Origin: Campylobacterota bacterium
GTDB taxonomy: Bacteria > Campylobacterota > Campylobacteria > Campylobacterales > Nitratiruptoraceae
Assembly: GCA_013153715.1 (NCBI GenBank)
Contig: JAADDW010000015.1
Coordinates: 1-64,000 of the forward strand
DNA: 64,000 nucleotides
Reading direction: 5' to 3'
Part shown: positions 17,906 through 29,024 of the stretch, piece after piece
How positions within the stretch are numbered: the stretch's first letter is position 1
Layout of the letters: each line of letters begins with the position of its first letter
Notes under the pieces: generated by a model
Databases searched by the model: none
Seen by the model: only the letters and a program-made list of their open reading frames with translations
What the model was told of the DNA's origin: nothing
Made by a program: the position numbers and the translations under genes

Positions 17906-18712
17906 CTACTCTTCTATGTAGGCCCTCTGGACGATCTGATAGGGAGTGCGGTCGTAGGCTTTGATCTTGAAGGCCTCTCTGCAGACCCCATCCTCCATCT
18001 GGAAGATAACCATCTGGAGAATGGCTCTGCACCGGTCCGGAATGTCGAAGTGGCCGGGGAGGCCTGTGAGAAACCGTTGAATAGGGACATCCTCTTTCAT
18101 GCCGATCACATTGTCTCGGCATCCGGTTAGTCCGATGTCTGTCAGGTATCCGGCCCCCCCGACAATTGTGAGGTCATCTGTTCCGATATGGGTGTGGGTT
18201 CCGACCAGGGCTGTAATACTCTCCCGGAGCATGAGGAAGAGGGCCCTCTTCTCGCTGGTCGCCTCTGCGTGGAAATCTATGAAGATGTTGGAGATCCCCT
18301 CTCCCCGGAGCTTCTGGACAATCTCCCTCCCCCTGATGAAGGGGTTCTCCACCGGAGGCATGCCGTACTGTCCCATAAGATTGATGACGGCCAATCTTCC
18401 ATCTAGCAGGGCGTACCCCCTCCCCGGAACTCCGTCGGGATAGTTGAAGGGACGGAGAATGGGGAGATCGCTCTCCAAGAGTGGAATGATCTCCCTCTTG
18501 TCCCAGGTGTGGTTACCTCCGGTCAGAAGATCTATTCCGGCGTTGAGGAGCTCGTTGGCGTTTTTAGGCGTCAATCCGAAGCCGTGGCTTGCATTTTCAT
18601 AGTTGGCAATAACATAGTCGAGCTCCAGCTCCTTCCTGATTGTGGGGAGGTGGTATTTGACCATCTTCCTCCCCGGTTTCCCCACAATATCTCCGATAAA
18701 CCCAATTCTCAT
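17906..18712 (-). CDS. ymdB: YmdB family metallophosphoesterase
   Basis: MRIGFIGDIVGKPGR...NYENASHGFGLTPKNANELLNAGIDLLTGGNHTWDK. Confidence 0.9.
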   Translation of the reverse strand: MRIGFIGDIVGKPGRKMVKYHLPTIRKELELDYVIANYENASHGFGLTPKNANELLNAGIDLLTGGNHTWDKREIIPLLESDLPILRPFNYPDGVPGRGYALLDGRLAVINLMGQYGMPPVENPFIRGREIVQKLRGEGISNIFIDFHAEATSEKRALFLMLRESITALVGTHTHIGTDDLTIVGGAGYLTDIGLTGCRDNVIGMKEDVPIQRFLTGLPGHFDIPDRCRAILQMVIFQMEDGVCREAFKIKAYDRTPYQIVQRAYIEE

Positions 18713-18853
18713 ATCCAATTTCGCCCCTTTCCCCATCTCCGAAGGAGGGGGAGGGAGCTACTTCCTCCTTTCACCTTCTCTCCGCTTGGCCAGATGGTCT
18801 GTAGATGGGGGCCGTTGGTGGCTCCCTCTACCCGTACAGGGTGGATCCCTCTC

Positions 18854-21817
18854 TTATCCCTCTCTCAAGCTCTTTCTCAGGTAGTCCATAATGGCCTCCT
18901 TTATCTCCTCCTCATCTTTGCTCCGGGCTTTGAGGAGTTTCCGTTCCCCATCTCTCAACTGGATGGAGATATTCTGATTGTAGTTGGTGATGGCCCGTAT
19001 TCCCCTTTTTCGGGCCAAAACCTTTATCGCAACGAGATCGAGGAAGTTACGGGTCGGCCTATCTATCTTTCCGAAGCGATCCTCTATCTCCTCCTCTATC
19101 TCTCCCACCTCCTCCAACTCCCGTACCTGGGCTAAGCGACGGTAGAGTTCCAGCTTGAGCCGATCCTCCTTGACCAGCTCCGGAGAGATATAGGCGTTGA
19201 GGGTCAACTTGATCTCGACGGGGCTCTCCTCTCCTATCTCCTCTCCCCTCATCTGGGCAATACTCTCCTCCAACATCTTCAGATAGAGGGTGTAGCCGAC
19301 CCCTCTGATATGGCCGCTCTGCTGGGCTCCCACAATATTTCCTCCGCCCCGAATCTCAAGGTCATGGCGGGCCAGGGCGGCGCCGCTCCCCAGGAAGGAG
19401 TTGCTCTCCAGGGCGAGGAGCCTTTTTTGGGCCTCCTCTGTAATGGAGTGCCGATCGTTGACAAGGAGGTAGCAGTACCCCTCTTTGCCTCCCCGTCCCA
19501 CCCGCCCCCTCAACTGGTGGAGATCCGCTATCCCAAAGCGGTCGGCCCCTTCTACGATGATTGTATTGGCGTTGGGAAGGTGGAGTCCACTCTCCACAAT
19601 GGAGGTAGAGAGGAGGATTGAGTAGTCGCCGGCCGCAAATCTGAGGAGCTCCCGCTCGGCGGTGGCAGTCGGAACTTTGGAGTGGAGGACGAGGATGGAG
19701 GAGTTGGGAAGGAGTTCCTGGAGCTCTTCCCTCTTCTCCTCAATTCCGGCAATGGAGTTGTAGATGTAGAGAAGCTGTCCCCCCCGCCTGAACTCCCGCA
19801 TAGCCGCCTCCTTGATGAGGGGTGGGGAGTACTCCCGAAGGTAGGTACGGACCTCCCGACGGATGGGGGGAGGAGTTCTCAGCTCTACCAACTCTTTGAG
19901 TCCCTTAAGGGCCATGTCGAGGCTCCGAGGAATGGGAGTAGCACTCATGGAGAGGATATGGAGGTTGGAGGTGAGCTCTTTGAGGCGCTCCTTCTGCTTC
20001 ACTCCAAATTTATGTTCCTCGTCGATGACGACCAGTCCCAGACGGGAGAAGGGGGCTTCCAGAAGGAGATGGGTTCCCACAACTACCTGGATCTCTCCCC
20101 TCTCCAATCTTCCAAAGATCTCCCGTCTCCCCTTGGCCGAGAGGAAGCGATCGACCCGGGCCACTTCTATTCCCAGAGGGGCGAGCCGCTCCTTGAGGGT
20201 GCGGTAGTGCTGGTTGGCCAGGAGAGTTGTCGGGACCACCAGAGCCCCCTGGTAGCCGCTCTCGACAGTTGCAACCATTCCATTCATGGCTACCTCTGTC
20301 TTTCCAAATCCTACATCTCCGCTGAGGAGCATATCCATCGGTCTCCCCGAGGCGAGATGGGCCAGGAGTTTCTCGACGGCTCTCCTCTGGTCGGAGGTGT
20401 AGTCGAACCCCGCTCCTTTCTGGAATTTCCTCAAGGTTTCAGGATCGGCAGTGAGTTTTGGAGCCTCCATGAGGGCCCTTTTGGCCCCGCTCTTGACAAT
20501 GGACTCGGCTATTTCGAGAAGCCTCTTCCGAGCCCTCTCCTTCACCGCTTTGAAGGAACCCCCTCCCAATTTATCCAGTTGGGGAGGGGAGCCCTCCGGA
20601 GCTGTATAGCGGCTGATGAGGTCGAGGTTCTCCACGGGGACCAGGAGTTTATCCCCCCCTCGGTAGAGTATGGAGACAAAATCCCTTGTGGCTCCCAGAA
20701 TGGAGATCTGCTGGATCCCCTGGAACCTCCCTATCCCGTGGGTTTCATGGACAATGTAGTCTCCCACCTTCAGGTCGTCCAAAATGATTTTGGGGAGCCT
20801 CCTCCTCTTCTCCCTCCTGTTGAGGGAGATAATCACCTCGTCGGGACCTTCCAGGGAGAGGGTGGAGTCACTGGTGAGGAGGTGGATCCCATCCAGATCG
20901 GCGAGGGAGCTCCTCCCCACAAGTTGGGGGGAGCGGGCGACGACAGTGATCTTCTTCTTTCCCCTCCTGTGGGAGAGGTAGCGGTTCAGGTCGAGGACTT
21001 CGATTTTCCGCCACCTTTTGGGTTCGGGAAGTGTCGGGAGGTTGAAGCTCTCTTGGTCGATGAGATGGGAGTACTCCCTGTAGTGTTCTTCAATGGGAAG
21101 GGGGTGGGAGAGGAGGGCCCTCTTGCCGTGGAGGAGATTGACTCTCTCGGGAAGGTACCAGAAGGCCAGGGAGAGGCGGTCCTTGAGAAAGGGGTCGGCG
21201 GGGCTCCTCTCAATGGCCCTGTCAACCTGCTCTGCCTCCTCTCCCAGATGGTAGAGGGCCGGCATGAAAATAGCCTCCTCCAGCTCCTCTCCTTGACTCC
21301 GTTGGGTCATGGGGTCGAACTCTCTGATGGTCTCGACCAGTCCTCCATCAAGGGTGATGCGGAGAGGCCTCTCCCTGTTGGGAGGGAAGAGGTCGATAAT
21401 TCCTGGACGGAAGCCCATCTCCCCGACTTCGCTCACCATGTCGACAGGGGTATAACCCCACTGGAGGAGTTTTTCCCTGAAGGTTTTGGGATCCAACTCA
21501 TCTCCAAATTCGATTTTCTCTAGGGGGAGATATTTGGGAGCGGGTAGGGGGTTGGCTATAGTGCGGAATGGGGCGATGAGAAGTGGAGATGGGGAGGAGG
21601 TGTAGTAGCGGAAGAGTGTTCCGTTGAGCCTGTCCAGCTCTCCCTTGAAGCTCCGGAGATCGTCGAGATAGACTGCCCTGAAGTCGGGGAGGAGGAGAAA
21701 GTCTCTCTGGAGGAGCTGGGCGGCCGCCGCCACCTCCTCTCCCTCCCTCTCATCTTCGACGACGATGATCTCCGGAGCCCCATTCTCCAAGAGATACTCA
21801 TAGAACCGAGGACCCAT
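18854..21817 (-). CDS. mfd: Transcription-repair coupling factor
   Basis: LKVGDYIVHETHGIGRFQGI...LLSGDVGFGKTEVAMNG...VIDEEHKFGVKQKERLK. Confidence 0.95.
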   Translation of the reverse strand: MGPRFYEYLLENGAPEIIVVEDEREGEEVAAAAQLLQRDFLLLPDFRAVYLDDLRSFKGELDRLNGTLFRYYTSSPSPLLIAPFRTIANPLPAPKYLPLEKIEFGDELDPKTFREKLLQWGYTPVDMVSEVGEMGFRPGIIDLFPPNRERPLRITLDGGLVETIREFDPMTQRSQGEELEEAIFMPALYHLGEEAEQVDRAIERSPADPFLKDRLSLAFWYLPERVNLLHGKRALLSHPLPIEEHYREYSHLIDQESFNLPTLPEPKRWRKIEVLDLNRYLSHRRGKKKITVVARSPQLVGRSSLADLDGIHLLTSDSTLSLEGPDEVIISLNRREKRRRLPKIILDDLKVGDYIVHETHGIGRFQGIQQISILGATRDFVSILYRGGDKLLVPVENLDLISRYTAPEGSPPQLDKLGGGSFKAVKERARKRLLEIAESIVKSGAKRALMEAPKLTADPETLRKFQKGAGFDYTSDQRRAVEKLLAHLASGRPMDMLLSGDVGFGKTEVAMNGMVATVESGYQGALVVPTTLLANQHYRTLKERLAPLGIEVARVDRFLSAKGRREIFGRLERGEIQVVVGTHLLLEAPFSRLGLVVIDEEHKFGVKQKERLKELTSNLHILSMSATPIPRSLDMALKGLKELVELRTPPPIRREVRTYLREYSPPLIKEAAMREFRRGGQLLYIYNSIAGIEEKREELQELLPNSSILVLHSKVPTATAERELLRFAAGDYSILLSTSIVESGLHLPNANTIIVEGADRFGIADLHQLRGRVGRGGKEGYCYLLVNDRHSITEEAQKRLLALESNSFLGSGAALARHDLEIRGGGNIVGAQQSGHIRGVGYTLYLKMLEESIAQMRGEEIGEESPVEIKLTLNAYISPELVKEDRLKLELYRRLAQVRELEEVGEIEEEIEDRFGKIDRPTRNFLDLVAIKVLARKRGIRAITNYNQNISIQLRDGERKLLKARSKDEEEIKEAIMDYLRKSLREG

Positions 21818-22919
21818 ATCTCCTGAAAAACTCCTGGACAACTCTGAAACCTCCATAGACCAGATAGTTCCTGTGGGGGTCGAGCTCCCCCACCTCTCCG
21901 TAGGGGAGTCCCACCCTCTCGATAGCCCTTTCCAGGGCCTTCCGCTCTGCAATTCTCCCATCTTCCACAGGGAGTATTTCGACCCTCTCCACTTTGGGGG
22001 CGAGGATGGAGAGGATCTCCCCATACTCCTTGTCCCTGTAGCTGTTGTAGATCAGGATGAGGTTGGATGGAAGGGTGGGGAAGAGGGCCCGGGCCGAGAG
22101 GGGGTTGTGGCCTACATCGATGAGGATATTCCCCCTCCTCTCCATCCGCCCTGGCAGTCGGTAGGCCAGGGCTTTTCTGGGATCTATGGGGATCCCTAAC
22201 TCCCTCCCAGCTTCAAGGGCGAGGGCCAGGTTGTCCGCAAAGAGAGGGGGGAGACCCTCCTCCCTTACCAGTGGAGCCACCTCTTCCACCCTCTCCCCCT
22301 CTAGAAAGGTGACGGGATAGGAGCGGGCGATCCTCTCCACCTCTCTATGGACCTGTATCCCCACTATCCCCCGTCTCTGGATGGCGTTGAGTTTTGTTGT
22401 GGCGATCTCCTCAATACTCTCCCCGAGAAACTCTTGGTGGTCTCTGTCTATCGTTGTGATGAGGGTGAGGGTTGTGGGGAAGACCGCTGTTGCATCGAAC
22501 TCCCCTCCTAATCCCGCTTCGATGACGGCTATCTCCACCTCCTGGAAGAGGACCATGGCCAGGAGGGTTGTATATTCAAAGTAGGTGAGCTCTTCGGCCA
22601 TGGGGGGAGGGAGGAGTCCCATGAGCTCCCGATGGGCGGCTTCCAATCTCCTCTCATCTACCTCTCTGCCGTCGATCCAGATCCTCTCATTGAAGCTGAA
22701 GATGTGGGGGGAGGTGTAGTGGCCCACCAGGAGGCCCTCCTCCCTCAATCCTCCAGCCAGAAAGCGGCCTGTGGACCCTTTCCCATTTGTCCCGACAATG
22801 TGGACCAAAGGGGGGAGGGAGAGTCTCCCCTCTACAACTCTGTAGGCCCGTCTCATGCGCTCTGGATCAAATTTTTTGTAGTAGAGGGGTTTGGAGGAGA
22901 GGAATTGGTGGAGGCTCAA
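21798..22919 (-). CDS. folC: Folylpolyglutamate/dihydrofolate synthase
   Basis: VHIVGTNGKGSTGRFLAGGLREEGLLVGHYTSPHIFSFNERI. Confidence 0.93.
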   Translation of the reverse strand: MSLHQFLSSKPLYYKKFDPERMRRAYRVVEGRLSLPPLVHIVGTNGKGSTGRFLAGGLREEGLLVGHYTSPHIFSFNERIWIDGREVDERRLEAAHRELMGLLPPPMAEELTYFEYTTLLAMVLFQEVEIAVIEAGLGGEFDATAVFPTTLTLITTIDRDHQEFLGESIEEIATTKLNAIQRRGIVGIQVHREVERIARSYPVTFLEGERVEEVAPLVREEGLPPLFADNLALALEAGRELGIPIDPRKALAYRLPGRMERRGNILIDVGHNPLSARALFPTLPSNLILIYNSYRDKEYGEILSILAPKVERVEILPVEDGRIAERKALERAIERVGLPYGEVGELDPHRNYLVYGGFRVVQEFFRRYGSSVL

Positions 22920-23413
22920 GTGGCCCCCATACGGGCGAGGCGGGATATGAAGCGGTCGATGGCTTTGGCGGCACTCCTTTTGATGGCGACGAAACGGAGG
23001 GAGTCGGTAATGACGGAGTTGGGTTCGATGGGGAAATCGTAGAAGCCCTCCGTTATAATCTCCCTCTTCTCCCCTCCCCTCTCAAAGATGAACTGGAGCT
23101 GGGTCTTGGCCCGATAGTAGATGACATAGCCGTCATAGTCGTACTCCAGAGGGGTAAAGGTAATCTGTCTGATCCGTACCTCGATGGAGCTCGATGCGTT
23201 CTCTCGGCTCCCCGCTACTCTGCTCCCGAACCGCTGGAGAATGGCGGCATTGACAGCATCTTTGATAAGAACGCTATTCTGGGGGTCTCGGAGATAGACC
23301 TTCACCTGGGTATAGACACGGGGGCCGAGGAGGTCGGTTGTATAGCTCCTCATAGGTTTGTACCCGCACCCGACCGCTCCCAACAGAACCAGAAGAATCG
23401 CTAAGAGCCGCAC
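22916..23413 (-). CDS. lptE: LPS assembly lipoprotein LptE-like
   Basis: Lipobox GAVGCGYKP; LptE-like IEVRIRQITFTPLEYDYDGYVIYYRAKTQLQF; position next to leuS. Confidence 0.7.
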   Translation of the reverse strand: MRLLAILLVLLGAVGCGYKPMRSYTTDLLGPRVYTQVKVYLRDPQNSVLIKDAVNAAILQRFGSRVAGSRENASSSIEVRIRQITFTPLEYDYDGYVIYYRAKTQLQFIFERGGEKREIITEGFYDFPIEPNSVITDSLRFVAIKRSAAKAIDRFISRLARMGAT

Positions 23414-23415
23414 GG

Positions 23416-25857
23416 CTACTCCTTGATGACAAGATTGACCACCCGCTCCGGAACGACGATCTCCTTGATGATCTCCTTGCCGTCAAGCCATTTGGCTACC
23501 GCCTCCCTGGCCGTAGAGAGGATCTCCTCTTTGGAGGCATCTCTGGGAAGCTGAATTTCGGCCCGCCTCTTTCCGTTGACCATGACGGCCATCTTTATCT
23601 GATCGGTCTCCAGAGCACTTTGATCTACCTCAATAATACCAAAATTCTTGCGTCCGAAGAGCCGATCGGCGATCTCCCAGCTCACATGGGGGATCAAGGG
23701 TTCGAGGATGTTGGTCAGGATCCAGTACCCCTCGGCCCAGACCAACTCGTTCTCCTGGGCGTTGAGGGCGTTGAGGGCCTCCATGGCGGCGGCAATAAGG
23801 GTATTGAAGGCGAAGGTCTCCTCATAGACCTCTCTGGATTTGACCAGGGCCTGATAGACCTTTCTCCGGGCAGTCCGCTCTTCGGGGGTGAGCCCTTCCA
23901 GTTGGGGGAGCTCCTGGATCGGGACCGCCTTGGAGGAGCGCTCATAGAACCGCTTGATGAAGCGAAAGGCCCCCTCCACACCGCTCTCACTCCAGATCAA
24001 CTCTTTGGTGGGGGGAGCGGCGAAGAGAATGAAGAGCCGAGCTGTATCGGCCCCATACTTATCGATAATCTCCTGGGGTTTGACCACATTCCCCTTATTC
24101 TTGCTCATCTTGGCCCCATCTTTGAGGACCATCCCCTGGGTCAGGAGCCGCTGGAAGGGCTCATCAAGATCGATGTAACCCAGATCTTTGAGAACCTTGG
24201 TGAAGAAGCGGGAGTAGAGGAGGTGGAGGACGGCGTGTTCGATCCCGCCGATATATTGATCGACAGGGAGCCAGTAGTCCACATCCTCCTTGCGGAAGGG
24301 GAGCTCCTCCCAGAATTGAGGGGGGGTGGCGTAGCGGAGAAAGTACCAGCTGGACTCGACGAAGGTGTCCAGGGTGTCGGTCTCCCGCTGGGCCTCTCCT
24401 CCACACTGGGGGCAGGTTGTCTGTTTCCATGTGGGGTGGTGTTCCAGGGGGTTACCCTCCCCCGTAATCTGGACATCGTCGGGAAGGGTAACGGGAAGGT
24501 TCTCCCTCTTTTCGGGAACGACCCCACATTTGGGGCAGTGGATGAGGGGGATCGGAGTCCCCCAGTAGCGCTGGCGGCTTACCCCCCAATCCTTGAGTTT
24601 GTAGTTGATAGCCCTCTTGCCCAGCCCCTTTTCCTCAAAGTAGTCGATGATCTTCTCCTTGGCCTCCCGGCTCTCCAGACCGCTAAACTCTCCGCTGTCA
24701 AAGAGAATTCCTGGCTCGGTGTAGGCCTTGGAGGTATCGAGCTCCCCTTCGGGGGGGCGGATCACATATTTAATGGGCAGGCCAAACCGCTTGGCGAAGT
24801 CGAAGTCCCGCTCATCGTGGGCGGGGACGGCCATGACCGCTCCGCTCCCATACTCTGCTAGAACGAAGTTGGCCACCCAGATGGGGATCTTTTCTCCTGT
24901 GAGGGGGTGGATGGCGTGGATCCCCAGGAAGACCCCATCCTTTTGGGCTTGCATCCGCTCCCGTACAGGGGTGTTACAAAGGGATCGTACCTTGGCGGCG
25001 TCGGCCTCGTCGAGGATCCCAGCCTCCAAAACCTTGGCGACAATGGGGTGCTCTGGAGCCAGGGCGGCATAGGTGACGCCATAAATCGTGTCGGGACGGG
25101 TGGTGAAGACCTCGAAGCCCTCAATATCAAGCTTCTCCCGACTCTCGGAATCGAGGGGGAGTTGGAAGCTGAGCCCCTCACTCCTCCCGATCCAGTTGCG
25201 TTGCATTGTGATAACCTGTTTGGGCCACCCTTCCTCCAGCTTCTCCAGATCGTCCAGGAGCCGTTGGGCGTAGTCGGTGATCTTGAGGAAGTACTGGTCC
25301 ATCTCCTTGAGGACCACTTCGCTATCACACCGCCAACATCGCCCCTCCACCACCTGTTCGTTGGCCAAAACGGTCTGATCCTTGGGACACCAGTTGACCG
25401 TCCCCTTCTTGCGGTAGAGGAGGCCTCGCTCCCACATGTCGATGATGAAGGCCTGCTCATGTTTGGTATAGACGGGATCGCAGGTAGCAAATTCCCGCTC
25501 CTTGGAGAAGCTGAAGCCAAGGCTCTTGAGCTCTCGGCGCATCTGATCGATATTGGCGTAGGTCCACTCCTTGGGGTGAATCCCCCGCTTGATGGCGGCG
25601 TTCTCCGCAGGCATACCGAAGGCGTCCCAACCAATGGGGTGGAGGACATTGAACCCCATCTTCCGCCAATAGCGGGCGAGAGCGTCTCCAATGGCGTAGT
25701 TGCGCACATGGCCCATATGGATCTGGCCGCTGGGGTAGGGGAACATACTCAGGATATACTTCTTGGGAGCACTGTGATCGGTGGACGGCTCGAAGGCCCC
25801 CTCTTCCTCCCACCGCTCCTGCCAATACTTTTCAATCTCTTTTGGGGTGTAGTCCAT
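23416..25857 (-). CDS. leuS: Leucyl-tRNA synthetase
   Basis: [61 protein letters not shown]. Confidence 0.97.
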   Translation of the reverse strand: MDYTPKEIEKYWQERWEEEGAFEPSTDHSAPKKYILSMFPYPSGQIHMGHVRNYAIGDALARYWRKMGFNVLHPIGWDAFGMPAENAAIKRGIHPKEWTYANIDQMRRELKSLGFSFSKEREFATCDPVYTKHEQAFIIDMWERGLLYRKKGTVNWCPKDQTVLANEQVVEGRCWRCDSEVVLKEMDQYFLKITDYAQRLLDDLEKLEEGWPKQVITMQRNWIGRSEGLSFQLPLDSESREKLDIEGFEVFTTRPDTIYGVTYAALAPEHPIVAKVLEAGILDEADAAKVRSLCNTPVRERMQAQKDGVFLGIHAIHPLTGEKIPIWVANFVLAEYGSGAVMAVPAHDERDFDFAKRFGLPIKYVIRPPEGELDTSKAYTEPGILFDSGEFSGLESREAKEKIIDYFEEKGLGKRAINYKLKDWGVSRQRYWGTPIPLIHCPKCGVVPEKRENLPVTLPDDVQITGEGNPLEHHPTWKQTTCPQCGGEAQRETDTLDTFVESSWYFLRYATPPQFWEELPFRKEDVDYWLPVDQYIGGIEHAVLHLLYSRFFTKVLKDLGYIDLDEPFQRLLTQGMVLKDGAKMSKNKGNVVKPQEIIDKYGADTARLFILFAAPPTKELIWSESGVEGAFRFIKRFYERSSKAVPIQELPQLEGLTPEERTARRKVYQALVKSREVYEETFAFNTLIAAAMEALNALNAQENELVWAEGYWILTNILEPLIPHVSWEIADRLFGRKNFGIIEVDQSALETDQIKMAVMVNGKRRAEIQLPRDASKEEILSTAREAVAKWLDGKEIIKEIVVPERVVNLVIKE

Positions 25858-25859
25858 CT

Positions 25860-25961
25860 CTACTCTCCTCTGAGTGCTATCTCTTCCACTCTTTTTGCTA
25901 TATACCAGATCAGCCCTGCCACTATGAGGAGTAGGGTGACTCCAGCGATCTCTATGAGCAT
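25860..25961 (-). CDS. 33-aa single-TM membrane microprotein
   Basis: Manual translation [33 protein letters not shown]-stop; SD ggaaggagag; fills gap between neighbouring genes; below ORF-track size cutoff. Confidence 0.6.
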   Translation of the reverse strand: MLIEIAGVTLLLIVAGLIWYIAKRVEEIALRGE

Positions 25962-26200
25962 TTGATCTCTCCTTCCAGCTCTTCCATCTTCTTTGTAAGG
26001 GCTGAGAGGGCAAAGAGAAGACGGACAAGAATGGTGAGGCCCACTGTAGCTATAACCAGGGAGTGGGGAGGAACCTTTTGGATAATAATCTGATAGATAT
26101 TGGCGACAATCCCTGTCGCCACGGCCAGACTCAAAAGTACTAGGGCCCTAAAATATTCTCGAAGGTTGGCCAACCTCTCCCGAATCCGCTCACTGCACAC
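25952..26200 (-). CDS. Small two-TM membrane protein
   Basis: ORF in sec-leuS cluster with about 2 TM and coiled C-terminus. Confidence 0.75.
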   Translation of the reverse strand: MCSERIRERLANLREYFRALVLLSLAVATGIVANIYQIIIQKVPPHSLVIATVGLTILVRLLFALSALTKKMEELEGEIKCS

Positions 26201-27175
26201 CTAGACCACTCCCTGTTCGTACATGGCTCGCATCCGCTCTTTCTCCTGCTCCCGTTTCCTCTTCTCAGCCAGTTTCTTCCGATATTCGGCCAGATCGAAT
26301 CCGAGGAGTCTGAGCATAGGTGCCGCGATGAAGATGGAGCTGTAGGTCCCGACGATAATTCCGACGAGAAGGGTGAAACTGAACCCTCTGATAATCTCTC
26401 CTCCGAAGAGGTAGAGGGTGAAGACCACGAAGAAGGTGGTCAGAGAGGTTAGGGTTGTTCGGGAGAGGGTTTTGGTGATAGAGTCGTTGATGACCTGGTT
26501 CAAATCGTTGAGTTTGAGATTTTCGACAATTCCCTCCCTAATTCTGTCGAAGACGATGATGGTATCGTTGAGGGAGTAACCCAGGAGGGTCAGGATAGCC
26601 GCCAAGATGTCGAGATTGACCGGAATGTTGAAGAGGCTGATGGCCCCCATGGCGATGGAGGCGTCATGGACCAGGGCTAGAACACTGGCCAGGGCGAAGC
26701 GCCACTCAAAGCGGAAGCTGACATAGAGGAGAATAGCTACCAGAGCGATAATTGTCGCTTTGATCCCCTTCTCCCTCAATTCTCCTCCCACTTTGGGACC
26801 TACCATATCGACCCGCCGTACCTCGAAATTTCCTGTCCCTTTGAGGACTTGGCGGACCTCATCTCCAATATCTTTCCCGAGGTTTTTGGTTGAGGTTTTG
26901 AGCCGAATGATGATCTCCTGGTCACTTCCAAAATAGGTGACACTGGCCTCTTTGAAGAGTTCACTCTTTTTCAGAGCCTTTCGGATGGTGGCGATGTCAA
27001 CCGGCTTATCGTAGCGGACCTGGACAATTGTCCCTCCGGCAAAGTCGATACCGAAATTGAGCCCCTTGAGTGCCAAGAGTGCCCAGGAACCCAGGACCAG
27101 GAGGGCGGAGATCGCCATGAAGAGCTTGGCTTTCCCCATGAAATCGTAGGTTCTATCTGTCTTGAAAAACTCCAT
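26201..27175 (-). CDS. secF: Protein translocase subunit SecF
   Basis: GLNFGIDFAGGTIVQVRY...LNDTIIVFDRIREG. Confidence 0.95.
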   Translation of the reverse strand: MEFFKTDRTYDFMGKAKLFMAISALLVLGSWALLALKGLNFGIDFAGGTIVQVRYDKPVDIATIRKALKKSELFKEASVTYFGSDQEIIIRLKTSTKNLGKDIGDEVRQVLKGTGNFEVRRVDMVGPKVGGELREKGIKATIIALVAILLYVSFRFEWRFALASVLALVHDASIAMGAISLFNIPVNLDILAAILTLLGYSLNDTIIVFDRIREGIVENLKLNDLNQVINDSITKTLSRTTLTSLTTFFVVFTLYLFGGEIIRGFSFTLLVGIIVGTYSSIFIAAPMLRLLGFDLAEYRKKLAEKRKREQEKERMRAMYEQGVV

Positions 27176-27176
27176 A

Positions 27177-28742
27177 TCAGACCTTTATCCCAAACCATTT
27201 GGAGAGATTACGATCCCGCTCGATGCGGGGAATGAGGGCGTCGTAGATCCCGTGGGTTCCGACGATGGCTGTGAGCATCGAAGCGAGGATCCCGATACTG
27301 ATTGTCAAGGCAAACCCTTTGATAGGCCCCGTTCCGTAGGCGTAGAGAACGACGGCGGCGATGAGGGTTGTGATATTGGCGTCCAGAATGGCGCTCATGG
27401 CGTTTTTGTACCCCTGTTCGATGGCCTTGCGGATGGAGACCCCCTGGCGGAGGAGCTCCCTAATCCGCTCGTTGATAATCACATTGGCATCGACGGCCAT
27501 ACCGACTGTGAGGACGATCCCAGCCATTCCGGGAAGGGTGAGGGTCGCCCCGAAGAGGGCCATGATCCCGATGATGAGGAAGAGGTTGGCCACCAGGGCT
27601 ACATCGGCGATAACTCCGGCGATACCGTAATAGATGGCCATGAAGAGGACGACGAGGATGAAGCCGCTCACCAAGGCGATGAAGCTGGAGCGGATGCTAT
27701 CGGCTCCGAGGCTCGGCCCTACACTCCGTTTCTCCTCCATGTAGACGGGGGCCAGGAGGGCACCGCTCCGGAGGGCAATAGCCACATCGTGGGCCTCTTC
27801 CACTGTAAATCCGCCGCTAATCTGACCGCTCCCTCCGCCAATCCGCTCCCGAATGACCGGTGCCGAGTAGATCAGATTGTCGAGGACCACCGCCAGCCGT
27901 TTCCCCACATTTTTGGCTGTGAAATCCCCGAAGATTCGGGCCCCCTCGCTGTTGAGGGTAAAGTTGATGACCGGCTGGTTATTCTGATCGAAGGCGACCC
28001 GGGCATCGGTGACCATGGAGCCGTCGAGAATGGGGATCTCCTTGAGGAGATACTTTCTCCCGTGGCGGTCCTTGAGGATCACATCGCCGTACTGGGCCGC
28101 CTCTTCGGGGGTCATCTGGTTGACCCGAGCCTGACGGTCCTCATCGACAGCCATAAGTTGGAGATGGGCCGCCTTGGCTATCAATTTTCGGACCCGTTGC
28201 TCCTCTTCAGGTGTCTTGATACCCGGAAGCTCCACCAGGATCTTATCTTTCCCCTGTTTAGCTACCGTCGGTTCGGCCAGCCCGTACTGGTCCAATCTGT
28301 TTCTGATGGTATCAACGGCCTGTTTGATGGCGTACTCTTTGACAGACTCGATCTCCTGGGGTGAGAGGGTGACGGTGTACTGCTCCCCCTCCCTCTGGAC
28401 GATGAGCCCCTTGTCTTTGGCCAGGAACTCGTCGATTTTGGGAGCATCGTCCGGATCGAGGAGTTTGAAGGTGATCTTTCTCCCTTGGACCCGGAGCTCG
28501 TCGATGAGAATATCATTATCCTCGGCGAAATATTTGATACTGGAGGCGACAGATTTGATCTTGGATTCGATCGCCTTTTCGGTATCGACTCCGAGGAGCA
28601 TATGGAGCCCCCCTTGGAGATCGAGGCCCAGTGTGATTTTGGGTCCCTCTTTGAGCCCCAGAAGGGAGGGGAGACTGAGGGCGACCCCTGCTACGAAGAC
28701 CAGGAGAAAGATAATAAAGCGGTAGTTGAGCCAGCGACCCAT
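27177..28742 (-). CDS. secD: Protein translocase subunit SecD
   Basis: [16 protein letters not shown]...[16 protein letters not shown]. Confidence 0.96.
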   Translation of the reverse strand: MGRWLNYRFIIFLLVFVAGVALSLPSLLGLKEGPKITLGLDLQGGLHMLLGVDTEKAIESKIKSVASSIKYFAEDNDILIDELRVQGRKITFKLLDPDDAPKIDEFLAKDKGLIVQREGEQYTVTLSPQEIESVKEYAIKQAVDTIRNRLDQYGLAEPTVAKQGKDKILVELPGIKTPEEEQRVRKLIAKAAHLQLMAVDEDRQARVNQMTPEEAAQYGDVILKDRHGRKYLLKEIPILDGSMVTDARVAFDQNNQPVINFTLNSEGARIFGDFTAKNVGKRLAVVLDNLIYSAPVIRERIGGGSGQISGGFTVEEAHDVAIALRSGALLAPVYMEEKRSVGPSLGADSIRSSFIALVSGFILVVLFMAIYYGIAGVIADVALVANLFLIIGIMALFGATLTLPGMAGIVLTVGMAVDANVIINERIRELLRQGVSIRKAIEQGYKNAMSAILDANITTLIAAVVLYAYGTGPIKGFALTISIGILASMLTAIVGTHGIYDALIPRIERDRNLSKWFGIKV

Positions 28743-28745
28743 TGT

Positions 28746-29024
28746 CTAACTTTCAAGCTTTTTGGCGATGAAGTTTTTGTCCAGTTTGACCTCTGTTGTC
28801 TCATTGATCTTGGCCTTGATATAGTTCTCCTCATTTTTGACCACTTCGGCTATAATACCTCCAGATGTGACAATCTTGTCGCCCTTTTTGAGCCCCTCCA
28901 CCATCTCTTTGTGTTTTTTCTGCTGTTGCTGTTGGGGGCGGATGATGAGGAAGTAGAAGATCACGAAGATGATGATCATCGGAATAAAGGATCCGAGAAT
29001 GCTCGCTGTACCTTGTTGTTCCAT
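28746..29024 (-). CDS. yajC: Preprotein translocase subunit YajC
   Basis: FVIFYFLIIRPQQQQQKKHKEMVEGLKKGDKIVTSGGI. Confidence 0.92.
   Translation of the reverse strand: MEQQGTASILGSFIPMIIIFVIFYFLIIRPQQQQQKKHKEMVEGLKKGDKIVTSGGIIAEVVKNEENYIKAKINETTEVKLDKNFIAKKLES

Noticed and set aside
18854-22024. 1056-aa mfd ORF as given
   Set aside because: The first 69 residues are out-of-frame folC sequence. The true start is proposed at 21817.
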